A stretch of DNA of 27,095 nt from Propionivibrio sp. (GCA_017990155.1 JAGNOM010000002.1:1-27095), one strand, 5' to 3'; shown: positions 7,412 through 16,909, counted from the stretch's first letter. The notes: generated by a model from the sequence alone, not told the origin. A program made the numbers and translations.

Positions 7412-8836
7412 TTACGGCGTCGTGCGTTCCTGCCAGCCGCCGCCGAACACCTTGTACAGATTCACGGCGTTGCTCTGCCGCGCCAGCTGCGCCGTGATCA
7501 GCGTTTGTTGCGACGAGAACTGCGTGCGCAGTGCTTCGAGGACCGGCTGGTAGCTGTCGACGCCCTTCTGGTAGCGCAGGTCGGTCAGGCGATGCGATTC
7601 CTTGGCGGCGGCGACGAGCGCCTTTTGCGCGTCGATCTGCTCGCCGATTGTCGAACGCACGGCGAGCGCGTCGGAGGCCTCGCGGAAAGCCGACTGGATC
7701 GCCTTTTCGTACTGTGCGACGCGGATCGCCTGCTCGGCGCGCGCGCTGTCGAGATTCGCCTGGTTGCTGCCGGCGTTGAAGATCGGCAGGACGATCTGCG
7801 GCATGAACAACCAGGTGCCGTTGCCAGAATCGAACAGGCTGGACAGATGGTTGCTCGCGACGCCGCCCGACGCGGTCAGCGTGATGCGCGGGAAGAACGC
7901 CGCGCGCGCCGCGCCGATGCTGGCGTTGGCGGCGCGCAGCAGGCGTTCGGCCTGGATCACGTCCGGCCGTTGCAGGAGCGTTTCGGACGGCACGCCGGCC
8001 GGGATGTCGGCGAGCGCCGACGCCACTTCGGTCAGCGTCTTCGGCAGCAAATCCTCGGGCGGTTGGGCGCCGACAAGCAGCGCCAGTGCGTTGCGGTCCT
8101 GCGCGACGACCGCCGCGTAGCGTGCGGCTTCGGCCCGGGCATACTCAAGCGCGATGCGCGACTGGTTGAGGTCGACCGCCGTCGAAATGCCGGCTTCAAA
8201 GCTGCGTTGCGTCATATTCAGCGATTCGCGCTGGCTGGCCAGTGTGTCACGCGACAACTGCAGACGCTCCTGGTCGGCGGCCAGCGTCAGCCAGGCGTTG
8301 GCGACTTCGGCGACGAGGCTGATGTGCACGCTACGCCGCGCTTCCTCGGTGGCGAGGAACTGTTCGAGCGCCTGATCCTTGAGATTGGCGACGCGCCCGA
8401 AGAAGTCGAGCTCAAAGCTCGAAAAGCCGACGCCCGCCGTGTACTGGCGGCTCAGGGCGCCTTCGCCGGTCTGCGACAGGTCATCGGCCGTCTGCTGCGC
8501 GGTTTGTCCGCCCGAGGCGTTGATCGCCGGGTAGCGGTTGGCGTCGGCGATCCGGTACTGCGCGCGCGCCTTGTCGATGTTGAGCGCGGCGACGCGCAGG
8601 TCGCGGTTGTTCTGCAGCGACAGTTCGACGAGTTGCTTCAGGCGCGCGTCGGTGAAGAAGTCCTGCCAGCCGATTTCGGCTAGCGTGCGGCCGTCGCCAA
8701 CCGCGGCACGGCCGGTTTCTGGCCAGCTCTCCGGGATCGGCGCGGCGGGACGCATGAAGTCGGGCGCCAGATTGGCGCACCCGCTCAGCGCAAGCATCGC
8801 CAGGACGACGGCGGTGCCGAGTTTCGTTCGGGTCAT
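7412..8836 (-). CDS. RND efflux outer-membrane channel lipoprotein (OprM/NodT family)
   Basis: A 474-residue outer-membrane factor that forms the exit duct of the tripartite pump. The N-terminus is a lipoprotein signal (MTRTKLGTAVVLAMLALSGC) with C20 as the lipidated cysteine. Family landmarks follow: PESWPETG, the inverted repeats of long helices (LNIDKARAQYRIADANRYPA; YEKAIQSAFREASDALA), SFELDFFGRV near 120, and RPDVIQAERLLRAANA in the second half. The ATG at 8836 lies one base after the stop codon of the pump gene, so translation is probably coupled; an upstream in-frame start at 8875 would spoil the signal peptide. It is the last gene of the operon and is followed by an intrinsic terminator. 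Substrate range cannot be read from the sequence. Confidence 0.93.
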   Translation of the reverse strand: MTRTKLGTAVVLAMLALSGCANLAPDFMRPAAPIPESWPETGRAAVGDGRTLAEIGWQDFFTDARLKQLVELSLQNNRDLRVAALNIDKARAQYRIADANRYPAINASGGQTAQQTADDLSQTGEGALSRQYTAGVGFSSFELDFFGRVANLKDQALEQFLATEEARRSVHISLVAEVANAWLTLAADQERLQLSRDTLASQRESLNMTQRSFEAGISTAVDLNQSRIALEYARAEAARYAAVVAQDRNALALLVGAQPPEDLLPKTLTEVASALADIPAGVPSETLLQRPDVIQAERLLRAANASIGAARAAFFPRITLTASGGVASNHLSSLFDSGNGTWLFMPQIVLPIFNAGSNQANLDSARAEQAIRVAQYEKAIQSAFREASDALAVRSTIGEQIDAQKALVAAAKESHRLTDLRYQKGVDSYQPVLEALRTQFSSQQTLITAQLARQSNAVNLYKVFGGGWQERTTP

Positions 8837-8837
8837 G

Positions 8838-11800
8838 TTAGAGGTTCTCCGGCAATGAGGTATCACTTGCGGCATCGTCCGCTGTTGGACGCTTGCCCTT
8901 GAAGATCAGGCGGATGACGACGAAGAACACCGGCACGAAGAAGATGCCGAGCACGGTGGCCGAGATCATGCCGCCGAGCACGCCGGTGCCGATCGCGTTC
9001 TGGCTGCCCGAACCGGCGCCGGTGCTGATCGCCAGCGGCAGCACGCCGAGGCCGAAGGCCAGCGAGGTCATCAGGATCGGCCGCAGGCGCATCTTCGCCG
9101 CCGACAGTGTCGCTTCGAACAGGCCGAGGCCGCGATCGAGCTGCGCCTGGGCGAACTCGACGATCAGGATCGCGTTCTTCGCCGAGAGACCGACGGTGGT
9201 GAGTAGACCGACCTGGAAGTACACGTCGTTGGTCAGCCCGCGCCCGGTGGCGGCCAGCAATGCGCCGACGACGCCGAGCGGCACGATCAGCATGACGGCG
9301 AACGGCACCGACCAGCTTTCGTACAACGCTGCGAGGCTCAAGAAGACGACGAGCAGCGAGATGGCGTAGAGCGCCGGCGCCTGCGCACCGGTACGGCGTT
9401 CTTCATACGACACGCCGGTCCATTCGATGCCGATACCCGTCGGCAGCTTGGCCGCGATTTCTTCGACCGCTGCCATCGCGTCGCCGGTACTGACGCCCGG
9501 CGCGCCCTGGCCCATGATCTCGACCGATGACGAGCCGTTGTAGCGCTCCAGGCGCGGCGAACCGTAGGACCAGTGCGCCGAAGCGAAGGCCGAGAAGGGC
9601 ACCATCTCGCCGCTACTGTTGCGCACGTGCCACTTGTTGAGGTCTTCGGGCAGCATGCGCGACGGCGCGTCGCCCTGCAGGTAGACCTTCTTCACGCGGC
9701 CGCGATCGACGAAGTCGTTCACGTAGCTGCTGCCCCAGGCCGTTGACAACATGTCGTTGACGTCAGCCATCGAAACGCCGAGCGCGTTGGCCTTTGCCTG
9801 GTCGATGTCGAGCTGGTACTCGGGCATGTCGTCCTGGCCGTTCGGACGCACGGCGACGAGGCGCTTGTCCTGCGAGGCCATGCCGAGGAACTGGTTGCGT
9901 GCGTTGATCAGCGCCTCGTGGCCGACCGCGCCGCGGTCCTGCAGCTGCACGTCGAAACCGGTGGCGTTGCCGAGCTCGATCACTGCGGGCGGCGCAAAGG
10001 CGAAGACCATCGCGTCGCGGATCTGCGAGAAGGCACCCATGGCGCGGCCGGTGATCGGCTTGACCTTGAGGTCCGGCCGGTTGCGCAACTCCCAGTCCTT
10101 GAGCATGACAAAGCCGATGCCCATGTTCTGGCCGCTGCCGCCGAAGCTGAAGCCGGCGACGGTGAAGATCGAGCGCGTCGCCTCCTTCTCGCTCTCCATG
10201 AAGTGATGTTCGACCTGGTCGAGCACCTTGAGCGTGCGTTCCTGCGTTGCGCCGGCCGGCAGCTGCACCTGCGCGAACAGGAAACCCTGGTCCTCGTCCG
10301 GCAGGAAGGAGGTCGGCATGCGCACGAACAAGACCGCCATGCCGGCGACGATCAACAGGTAGATGACGATGTAGCGCACCCGCTTGCCGAGCATCTTGCC
10401 GATCCGCGACTCGTAGCCGCTCTGGCTGCGGTCGAAGATCTTGTTGAAGCCGCGGAAGAACCAGTTTTCACTGTAGTGTTCGCCCTTGTGGATCGGCTTC
10501 AACAGCGTCGCACACAACGCCGGCGTCAGGATCAGGGCGACCAGCACCGAGAGCACCATCGCCGAAACGATGGTGATCGAGAACTGGCGGTAGATGACGC
10601 CCGTCGAGCCGCCGAAAAAGGCCATCGGCACGAACACGGCAGAGAGCACCAGCGCGATGCCGATCAGCGCGCCGACGATCTGGTCCATCGACTTCTTTGT
10701 CGCTTCCTTCGGCGACAGGCCTTCCTCGCTCATCACACGCTCGACGTTCTCGACGACGACGATGGCGTCGTCAACGAGCAGGCCGATGGCGAGCACGGTG
10801 GCGAACATGGTCAGGGTGTTGATCGAGTAGCCGAACACCGAGAGCACGCCGAAGGTGCCGAGCAGCACGACCGGTACGGCGATGGTCGGGATCAGCGTCG
10901 CGCGGAAGTTCTGCAGGAACAGCCACATCACGAGGAAGACGAGGATGACGGCTTCGATCAGCGTGTGGACGACTTCCTCGATCGAGATCTTGACGAAGGG
11001 CGTCGTGTCGTACGGGACGACGTAGGAGACGCCGTCGGGGAAGTACTTCGACAGCTCCTCGACCTTGTCCTTCACGCCCTGCGCGGTGGCCAGCGCGTTG
11101 GCACCGGAGGCGAGACGGATGGCGATACCGGCGGCCGGCTTGCCGTTGTAGCGGCCGACCATGCCGTAAGATTCGGCGCCGAGTTCGAGGCGCGCGACGT
11201 CGCGCAGATAGACCTTGCCGCCGTTGGTGTTGGTCTTGAGCAGGATTTCGCCGAACTGCTCCTTGGTCTGCAGACGACCGAGCGCCGAGATCGTCGCGTT
11301 CAACTGCTGCCCGGCGACTGCCGGCGTGCCGCCGAGCTGGCCGGCCGTGACCTGCGTGTTCTGCGCCTGGATCGCCGAGCGCACGTCGGCCGTGGTCAGC
11401 TTGTAACTAACGAGCTTGGCCGGGTCGAGCCAGATGCGCATCGCGTACTGCGCGCCGAACACCTGCGCCTCACCGACGCCGGGAACCCGGCTCAGCGGGT
11501 CCTGCATGTTGGCGACGAGATAGTCGGTGAGGTCGGTCTGTGTCTTGTCGCCTTTCTCAGAAATCAGTGCGACCAGCATCAGGAAGTTGCGCGACGACTT
11601 GGCGACCTGCACGCCCTGCGTCTGCACGATCTGCGGCAGCGACGGCAGCGCCAGTTGCAGCTTGTTCTGCACCTGCACCTGCGCGATGTCCGGGTTGGTG
11701 CCGGCGTCGAACGTCAGCGTTACCGACGCGCTGCCGTAGGAATCGCTGGCCGACGACATGTAGAGCAGGTTGTCGAGGCCGGTCATCTTCTGTTCGATGA

Positions 11801-11990
11801 CCTGCGTCACCGAGTCTTCGAGCGTCTGCGCCGAGGCGCCCGGGTAGGTGGCGTTGATGACGATCTGGGGCGGCGCGATCGCCGGATACTGCGAGACTGG
11901 CAACGTGCGGATGGACAGCGCACCGGCCAGCATGATGACGATGGCGATCACCCACGCAAAGATGGGGCGATCGATAAAGAAACGAGCCAT
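8838..11990 (-). CDS. RND multidrug efflux pump, inner-membrane subunit (HAE-1, AcrB/MexB type)
   Basis: The product has 1050 residues, the usual length for AcrB and MexB. It starts MARFFIDRPIFAWVIAIVIM and has the duplicated 6+6 helix plan with two large periplasmic loops. The proton-relay residues are in place: D407 and D408 in LLVDDAIVVVENVER, and K938 in LSAKNAILIVEF. The pore-domain stretch AFAPPA and the flexible-loop region near 613-620 (GFSFGGSG) match hydrophobic and amphiphilic drug exporters rather than metal pumps. A strong Shine-Dalgarno (AAGGAG) overlaps the stop codon of the fusion-protein gene 12 bp upstream. Transcription is expected to be repressed by the divergent TetR protein through the operator at 13323-13346. 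The drug specificity is unknown. Confidence 0.96.
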   Translation of the reverse strand: MARFFIDRPIFAWVIAIVIMLAGALSIRTLPVSQYPAIAPPQIVINATYPGASAQTLEDSVTQVIEQKMTGLDNLLYMSSASDSYGSASVTLTFDAGTNPDIAQVQVQNKLQLALPSLPQIVQTQGVQVAKSSRNFLMLVALISEKGDKTQTDLTDYLVANMQDPLSRVPGVGEAQVFGAQYAMRIWLDPAKLVSYKLTTADVRSAIQAQNTQVTAGQLGGTPAVAGQQLNATISALGRLQTKEQFGEILLKTNTNGGKVYLRDVARLELGAESYGMVGRYNGKPAAGIAIRLASGANALATAQGVKDKVEELSKYFPDGVSYVVPYDTTPFVKISIEEVVHTLIEAVILVFLVMWLFLQNFRATLIPTIAVPVVLLGTFGVLSVFGYSINTLTMFATVLAIGLLVDDAIVVVENVERVMSEEGLSPKEATKKSMDQIVGALIGIALVLSAVFVPMAFFGGSTGVIYRQFSITIVSAMVLSVLVALILTPALCATLLKPIHKGEHYSENWFFRGFNKIFDRSQSGYESRIGKMLGKRVRYIVIYLLIVAGMAVLFVRMPTSFLPDEDQGFLFAQVQLPAGATQERTLKVLDQVEHHFMESEKEATRSIFTVAGFSFGGSGQNMGIGFVMLKDWELRNRPDLKVKPITGRAMGAFSQIRDAMVFAFAPPAVIELGNATGFDVQLQDRGAVGHEALINARNQFLGMASQDKRLVAVRPNGQDDMPEYQLDIDQAKANALGVSMADVNDMLSTAWGSSYVNDFVDRGRVKKVYLQGDAPSRMLPEDLNKWHVRNSSGEMVPFSAFASAHWSYGSPRLERYNGSSSVEIMGQGAPGVSTGDAMAAVEEIAAKLPTGIGIEWTGVSYEERRTGAQAPALYAISLLVVFLSLAALYESWSVPFAVMLIVPLGVVGALLAATGRGLTNDVYFQVGLLTTVGLSAKNAILIVEFAQAQLDRGLGLFEATLSAAKMRLRPILMTSLAFGLGVLPLAISTGAGSGSQNAIGTGVLGGMISATVLGIFFVPVFFVVIRLIFKGKRPTADDAASDTSLPENL

Positions 11991-12002
11991 GGATTGTTCT
12001 CC

Positions 12003-13235
12003 TTACTTCTTTTCGGCGGGGGCTTTGTCAGCGGCGGCTTGCGGTGCCGGAGCCTTCGCGCCGGCCGGTACGGCGGTGACCGGCGAACCGGGACGCGCTT
12101 TCTGCAAACCTTCGACGATCAGCTTGTCGCCGGCCTGCAGCCCTTCGCTGACCAACCACTGGCTGCCGATCGCGCGTTCGGTCTTCAGCGGTCGCGCCTC
12201 GACCTTGCCTTCCGCATTCACCACCATGCCGACAGCGTTGCCTTGCGGGTCGTGCGTGACGCCCCGTTGCGGCACGACGATCGAATTCTCGCGCACGCCT
12301 TGTTCGATCACGGCGCGCACGTACATGCCCGGCAGCAGATCGCGCTTGGGATTGGGGAAGACGGCGCGCAGGGTGACTGAGCCGGTCCCGGCGTCGACGG
12401 TCGCTTCCGAGAAAGCGAGTTTGCCTTCGAGCGGATAGACGTCGCCGTTGTCGAGAATCAGCTTGACCTTGGCCTGGCCGTCGCCATTGCCCTTGATCTT
12501 GCCTTCCTCCATCGCGCGCTTCATTTGCAGAATTTCGGTGCTCGTCTGCGTTACGTCGACGTTGATCGGATCGAGTTGCTGCACCGTCGCCAGCGGCGTC
12601 GCCTGATTGGCCGTGAGTAGTGCGCCCTGCGTCACTGCCGACTTGCTGATCCGCCCGGCGATCGGCGAAACGATGCGCGTATACGCGAGGTTGATGCGTG
12701 CCGCTTCGACCGCCGCCTTGGCCGCTGCGACGTCGGCCTCGGCCTGGAGCAGCGCGGCCTTCGCGTCATCGGCGGCCTGTTGGCTGACCGCCTTGTCGGC
12801 GATCAACTCTTGATAGCGCTGCGCCTTCAGGCGCGACGTCACGACATTGGCTTCCGCTTTCGCCAGTGTGGCGCTGGCACTGTCGAAGCTCGCCTGATAG
12901 AGCGCCGGATCGATCTGGTAGAGGAGTTCGCCGGCCTTCACGTCGCCGCCCTCGCGGAACAGGCGCTTCTGCACGATGCCGCCGATCTGCGGGCGGATTT
13001 CTGCGATCACGTTGGCCACGGTGCGGCCGGAGAGTTCGCTGGTCACCGGCACGGTCTGCGTCGCGACGGTGAACACGCCGACCTCGGGCGGCGCTCCCCC
13101 GCCCTGTGCCATGCCGGCCGGAGCATTGGATTGGCCGCAGGCGGATACGATCAGGGCGGCGGCGATGGTTGTCAGCGTGACGGTGAGTGATTGGCGATGC
13201 GGAATGGCGCTAAACGGTTCGATACGGCGCGTCAT
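12003..13235 (-). CDS. RND efflux periplasmic adaptor (membrane fusion protein, AcrA/MexA type)
   Basis: A 410-residue adaptor that joins the inner-membrane pump to the outer-membrane channel. The N-terminus carries a lipoprotein signal ending IVSAC, lipid cysteine C33, after an unusually long n-region of about 18 residues. The lipoyl half-motifs are IRPQIGGIVQKRLFREGGDV and YTRIVSPIAGRISKS. Between them lies the alpha-hairpin, rich in alanine and glutamine (about 115-175). The beta-barrel includes VTLRAVFPNPKRDLLPGMYV, typical of AcrA homologues. The C-terminal tail is alanine, proline and lysine rich (APAPQAAADKAPAEKK). The start is backed by AGGAGA about 8 nt upstream. It is the first gene of the pump operon, divergent from the TetR repressor gene. 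Confidence 0.95.
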   Translation of the reverse strand: MTRRIEPFSAIPHRQSLTVTLTTIAAALIVSACGQSNAPAGMAQGGGAPPEVGVFTVATQTVPVTSELSGRTVANVIAEIRPQIGGIVQKRLFREGGDVKAGELLYQIDPALYQASFDSASATLAKAEANVVTSRLKAQRYQELIADKAVSQQAADDAKAALLQAEADVAAAKAAVEAARINLAYTRIVSPIAGRISKSAVTQGALLTANQATPLATVQQLDPINVDVTQTSTEILQMKRAMEEGKIKGNGDGQAKVKLILDNGDVYPLEGKLAFSEATVDAGTGSVTLRAVFPNPKRDLLPGMYVRAVIEQGVRENSIVVPQRGVTHDPQGNAVGMVVNAEGKVEARPLKTERAIGSQWLVSEGLQAGDKLIVEGLQKARPGSPVTAVPAGAKAPAPQAAADKAPAEKK

Positions 13236-13322
13236 CTAGAGGTCTCCTGGCGGGATGAGTCTGTGTGAGAGCAGCGCAAGGCTGCGAGGTTGCAATGCTT
13301 CAATGTGAATCGCCGCGTATTT

Positions 13323-13346
13323 TACATACATTCTTGAGTGTATGTA
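13323..13346. promoter_or_regulatory. AcrR-type operator between pump operon and its repressor
   Basis: A 24-bp palindrome, TACATACA-N8-TGTATGTA. From memory it matches the E. coli AcrR operator at 21 of 24 positions. It lies in the 182-bp divergent gap. A TAAAAT hexamer abuts it on the pump side (13324-13319, minus strand) and another lies at 13360-13365 on the repressor side, so a bound dimer could block both promoters. The -35 boxes are not clear. Confidence 0.82.
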
Positions 13347-13417
13347 TGTCGTTTCCGGTTAAAATGGCGGCCGTTCTGCGATTTGTTGTGCGCTGCGTGC
13401 GGGAGAAGGAGGGGTCA

Positions 13418-14086
13418 ATGGTCAGGAAAACGAAGGAAGAAGCTCAGGATACGCGCCATGCGATCCTCGATGCGGCGGAGCGCGTGTTCCAGGAGCGCGG
13501 CGTCAGCCACACGTCGCTGGCCGAGATCGCCACGGCGGCCGGCGTCACGCGCGGCGCGATCTACTGGCACTTCGCCAATAAGTCGGACGTCTTCGACGCC
13601 CTGTTCGAGCGCGCCTTCGCCCCGTTGGAAGAGCGTTTCGCGGCGCTGCACGAAGAGTTGCGCAGGAACCCGAAGGTCAATCCGATCGACAGCATGCGCG
13701 GCATGGCGCTCGATTTCATCGGCCGTGTCATCAGCGATCCGCGCTATTTCCGGCTGGTCGAGATTTCCTGGCACAAATGCGAGTACGTCGGCGAGATGGC
13801 GACGATTCGCGACAATCACCTTGAATGCGGCAACCGGCACCTGACCATGGCCGTGGAAAGCTTCCGCCTGGCTCAGGAGCGCGGTTTTCTGCCGGCCAGC
13901 CTTGACCCGCGCATCGCCGCGATGGGGATGGTCGCGCTGATCGACGGCCTGGTCGTCAATTTCACGCTGGAGAAAAGCACCTTCCCGCTCGCCGGTTACG
14001 CGCCGGCGATTCTTGACGCCTATCTGGCCGGGCTGAACGTTGCGCCGCCGACGCTTTCGGCAAGCCTCACGACGTCCGCGCGCTGA
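13418..14086 (+). CDS. TetR-family repressor of the RND pump (AcrR/TtgR type)
   Basis: A 222-residue TetR protein beginning MVRKTKEEAQDTRHAILDAA, the N-terminus typical of AcrR and TtgR. The helix-turn-helix covers about residues 31-51 (TSLAEIATAAGVTRGAIYWHF). The C-terminal ligand domain has the family motif ISWHKCEY near 112-119. Known relatives repress the adjacent RND operon and release DNA when hydrophobic drugs bind. The ATG at 13418 is chosen for the strong GAAGGAGGGG just before it; reading further upstream to 13265 would run the protein through the operator. It is divergent from the pump operon, and its last 20 nt overlap the convergent GGDEF-EAL gene. Confidence 0.93.
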   Translation: MVRKTKEEAQDTRHAILDAAERVFQERGVSHTSLAEIATAAGVTRGAIYWHFANKSDVFDALFERAFAPLEERFAALHEELRRNPKVNPIDSMRGMALDFIGRVISDPRYFRLVEISWHKCEYVGEMATIRDNHLECGNRHLTMAVESFRLAQERGFLPASLDPRIAAMGMVALIDGLVVNFTLEKSTFPLAGYAPAILDAYLAGLNVAPPTLSASLTTSAR

Positions 14087-16832
14087 CGTAAGCCTCGAAG
14101 TCGGCGAGCGGCAGCGGCCGGCTGAACAGATAGCCCTGGAACGCGCGGCAACCGTTTTCGATCAGGAAGTCGCGCTGGCCTTCCGTTTCGACGCCTTCGG
14201 CGATCACCGACAGGCCGAGGTTCTGGGCGAGGACGACGACGGTGCGCGCGATGCTGGCGTCGTTGGCGTCGGTCAACACGTCGCGCACGAACGAGCGGTC
14301 GATCTTCAGCTGGTCGAGTGGCAGGCGCTTGAGGTAGGAGAGCGAGGAATAGCCGGTGCCGAAGTCGTCGAGCGAGAAGCCGGTGCCCTGTGCCTTGAGC
14401 CGGTTCATTTTCTCGATCACGTCCTCGACGTCGTCGAGCAGCAGGCTCTCCGTCAGTTCCAGCTTGAGTCGCTGCGGGTTGGCGCCGCTGCGTTCAAGCG
14501 CCGAACTGACCTGGAAGACGAAATCGACGTTGTGGAACTGGCGGGCGCTGACGTTCAAGGCTAGCGAAAGCGATGCCATCTCCGGTCGCGTGTTCCATTC
14601 GGCGAGCTGTCGGCACACGGTTTCCAGAACCCATTCACCGATCGGGATGATGAGCCCGGTTTCCTCGGCGGCGCGGATGAATTCGTTCGGTGGAACCAGT
14701 CCGCGCGTCGGGTGCTGCCAGCGCAGCAAGGCTTCGCCGCCGATGACCCGGTTTTCGGCGTCGAGTTGCGGCTGGTAATGGAGGACGAACTGTTGTTCCT
14801 CGATCGCGTGCCGCAAGTCGACCTCGAGCGCCGCGCGCGCGGTGACCGCGGCCTGCATGTCCGGATCGAAGAAACGCAGCGTGTTGCGTCCGGCGGCCTT
14901 GGCCTGGTACATCGCGGTGTCGGCGCGTTTCATCAGTTCGTCGACGCCAAGCGAGTTGTCGATGAACAGCGCGATGCCGGCGCTTGAGGTGCAACGATGG
15001 CTGCCCATGTTTGGTGCCCCGCCAGGGGGCGCCAGATCGAGCAGGTAAGGCTCGTTGAGCTGGGACTGGATCTTGCGCGCGACGCTCTCGGCCTGCATCG
15101 CGGCGAGGCCGGAGGCGTCGAGGTCTTCGAGAATGACGACGAACTCGTCGCCGCCCATGCGCGCCACCGTGTCGCCTTTACGGATGCAGCTTTCCAGGCG
15201 ACGGGCGGCGTCCACCAGCAACTGGTCGCCGACATCGTGGCCGAGCGTGTCGTTGAGCGTCTTGAAATTGTCGAGGTCGATCAGCATCAGCGCCCCGTGC
15301 CGGTGATGGCGGGCGCTGCTGGTCAGGGCGCGCCCCAGCCGGTCGAGCATCAGGCGCCGGTTGGGCAGGCGGGTCAAGGCGTCGTAGAACGCCAGCTTGC
15401 GGATTTCTTCCTCGGCGGCCTTGCGGAAGGTCACGTCGTTGAACACCCCGACATGACGCTCCACCTCGCCCGAGTGTCCGACGACGGCTGTCACGGTGAT
15501 TTCGACCGGGAACACCTCGCCGTTCTTGCGCCGGTTCCAGACCTCTCCCTGCCAGTAATGCTGCTCTTCCAGGCTGCGCACGATGGTCTCGTAGGCGTCC
15601 TTGCCGTCGATGATCGGCTTGACGAGCGCGGCGTTCTTGCCCAGCGCTTCTTCCCCGGAATAGCCGGTGATCAGCTGGAAAGCACGGTTGACGGCGACGA
15701 TGGTGTGTTCGGCGTCGGTGATCATCACGGCGTCGGCGGTGTTTTCGAAGACGGTCGCGGACAGGCGCAACTGATCGGCGGCGAGGCGTTTCTCGGTGAT
15801 GTCTTCAAAGACCCAGATGCTGCCCTCCTGCGGCCTGCTCGGGTCGAGCGCGCAACCGCGCAGCAAGGCCCAGAAAGTCGTCCCGTCGCGACGCTTGAGC
15901 TGCAGTTCTTCTTCGAATCCACCGTTTTGGGTGGCGATCGCCTGGTACGCCCGGACGCCGATTTCGACGAACTGTTCCTCGGAAACGTAGAGGATGCGCG
16001 AGCGCTGACCCGTCATCTCGCCGGGGCCGTAGCCAAAAATCAGTTCGGCATGCCGGTTGGCCAGCTCGATGACACGCTCGCGCGCGAAGATGACGCCGAC
16101 CTGGACGTTGTTGAGGATGGCTTGTTGTTCGGCGAACGATTCCTTGAGACGTCCGCGCATGCGGTCGAGCTGCCGGGCGAGGCGGCCGATTTCGTCGGGC
16201 TGGCTCCAGTCGATCGGGTGCTCCAGGTCGCCCTCGGACAGCTGGTTGGAAAAGTCCATCAGGCGTCGCAGCGGGCGCAGCACGCGTTTGCGCAGGGAAA
16301 TGATGATCAGCGCGAGCGAGGTGGCGAACATGCCGATGAACAACAGGTAGTAGGCGCGCCTGTCCTGCTCGAATTCGCGCTGGCGCAGGCCGTCGTCGAT
16401 CTCCAGTTCGACGCTGCCGACTTCGACGTCGCCGGCGACGATCGGCTGTTTCGAGCTGCGCGCGGCGCCGGTGCGGCGCTCCGGGCGTTCGACCTGCAGG
16501 ATGAGCTCGTCCGCCGGATCGCGGATCGTCAGCCGCACGACGCTCGGGTCGAGCAGGGCCGATTCGGCGATCGTGCCGGTGCCGCGCGAGTCGATATTCC
16601 ACACCGGATCGGCGAGGCTCGTGACCAGCAGCGTCAGCTTGTCCTCGAGATGCCGTTCCATTTCCTTGTCGATCTGCGTCTGGCGCAGGCTGGACAGCGC
16701 CAGGCCGCCGATCATCGCCGGCAGAAGCAGGCCGGCGCACAGAGCGATCACGATGCCAAAGCTCAGACGGCTGGAGTTTCCACCGGTTGCGAGCGCATGT
16801 AGGCGTTCCAGGAAAGATCGGACGAATGGCAT
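14067..16832 (-). CDS. Membrane PAS-PAS-GGDEF-EAL protein (c-di-GMP turnover)
   Basis: The product has 921 residues. TM1 is about 24-48, a short periplasmic sensor carries PVWNID, TM2 is about 160-180, and HAMP about 181-233. PAS domains lie at about 234-350 and 357-472. The cyclase domain has an intact GGDEF at 560-564 and an inhibitory I-site RxxD (RKGD, 551-554), so it can probably be feedback-inhibited. The phosphodiesterase domain has EAL at 700-702 (EALLRW), LKLELTES, LDDFGTGYS, LKIDRSFV and EGVETE, all metal and catalytic positions that I can recognise. Both activities are therefore possible and the net direction cannot be told. The ATG at 16832 is used; a TTG at 16856 would add eight residues, and neither has a good Shine-Dalgarno. 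The 3' end overlaps the tetR gene by 20 nt, convergent. Confidence 0.92.
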   Translation of the reverse strand: MPFVRSFLERLHALATGGNSSRLSFGIVIALCAGLLLPAMIGGLALSSLRQTQIDKEMERHLEDKLTLLVTSLADPVWNIDSRGTGTIAESALLDPSVVRLTIRDPADELILQVERPERRTGAARSSKQPIVAGDVEVGSVELEIDDGLRQREFEQDRRAYYLLFIGMFATSLALIIISLRKRVLRPLRRLMDFSNQLSEGDLEHPIDWSQPDEIGRLARQLDRMRGRLKESFAEQQAILNNVQVGVIFARERVIELANRHAELIFGYGPGEMTGQRSRILYVSEEQFVEIGVRAYQAIATQNGGFEEELQLKRRDGTTFWALLRGCALDPSRPQEGSIWVFEDITEKRLAADQLRLSATVFENTADAVMITDAEHTIVAVNRAFQLITGYSGEEALGKNAALVKPIIDGKDAYETIVRSLEEQHYWQGEVWNRRKNGEVFPVEITVTAVVGHSGEVERHVGVFNDVTFRKAAEEEIRKLAFYDALTRLPNRRLMLDRLGRALTSSARHHRHGALMLIDLDNFKTLNDTLGHDVGDQLLVDAARRLESCIRKGDTVARMGGDEFVVILEDLDASGLAAMQAESVARKIQSQLNEPYLLDLAPPGGAPNMGSHRCTSSAGIALFIDNSLGVDELMKRADTAMYQAKAAGRNTLRFFDPDMQAAVTARAALEVDLRHAIEEQQFVLHYQPQLDAENRVIGGEALLRWQHPTRGLVPPNEFIRAAEETGLIIPIGEWVLETVCRQLAEWNTRPEMASLSLALNVSARQFHNVDFVFQVSSALERSGANPQRLKLELTESLLLDDVEDVIEKMNRLKAQGTGFSLDDFGTGYSSLSYLKRLPLDQLKIDRSFVRDVLTDANDASIARTVVVLAQNLGLSVIAEGVETEGQRDFLIENGCRAFQGYLFSRPLPLADFEAYVSARTS

Positions 16833-16877
16833 GAAGATCAGGCGCCGTGCGGGCAACGGGCTTCGTTAGGTAGCCGT

Positions 16878-16907
16878 ACTATATCGCACGGTCGGTGGCG
16901 ATACCAA
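16878..16907 (-). promoter_or_regulatory. Probable promoter of the GGDEF-EAL gene, at the edge of the MITE
   Basis: On the minus strand, -35 TTGGTA (16907-16902), an 18-bp spacer and -10 TATAGT (16883-16878), about 40 bp upstream of the gene start. The -35 lies inside the 10-bp target duplication (16900-16909) left by insertion of MITE copy 2. The insertion therefore kept the -35 but replaced everything upstream of it. Confidence 0.45.
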
Positions 16908-16909
16908 TA

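Noticed and set aside
9918..12380. An 820-codon open frame antisense to the pump genes
   Set aside because: It mirrors the codon pattern of the RND and adaptor genes on the other strand, is rich in Arg, Asp, His and Gln with no domain, and the opposite strand is clearly coding.
14997..16802. A 601-codon open frame antisense to the GGDEF-EAL gene
   Set aside because: A high-GC antisense shadow with no recognisable motif; the minus strand carries HAMP, PAS and GGDEF domains.
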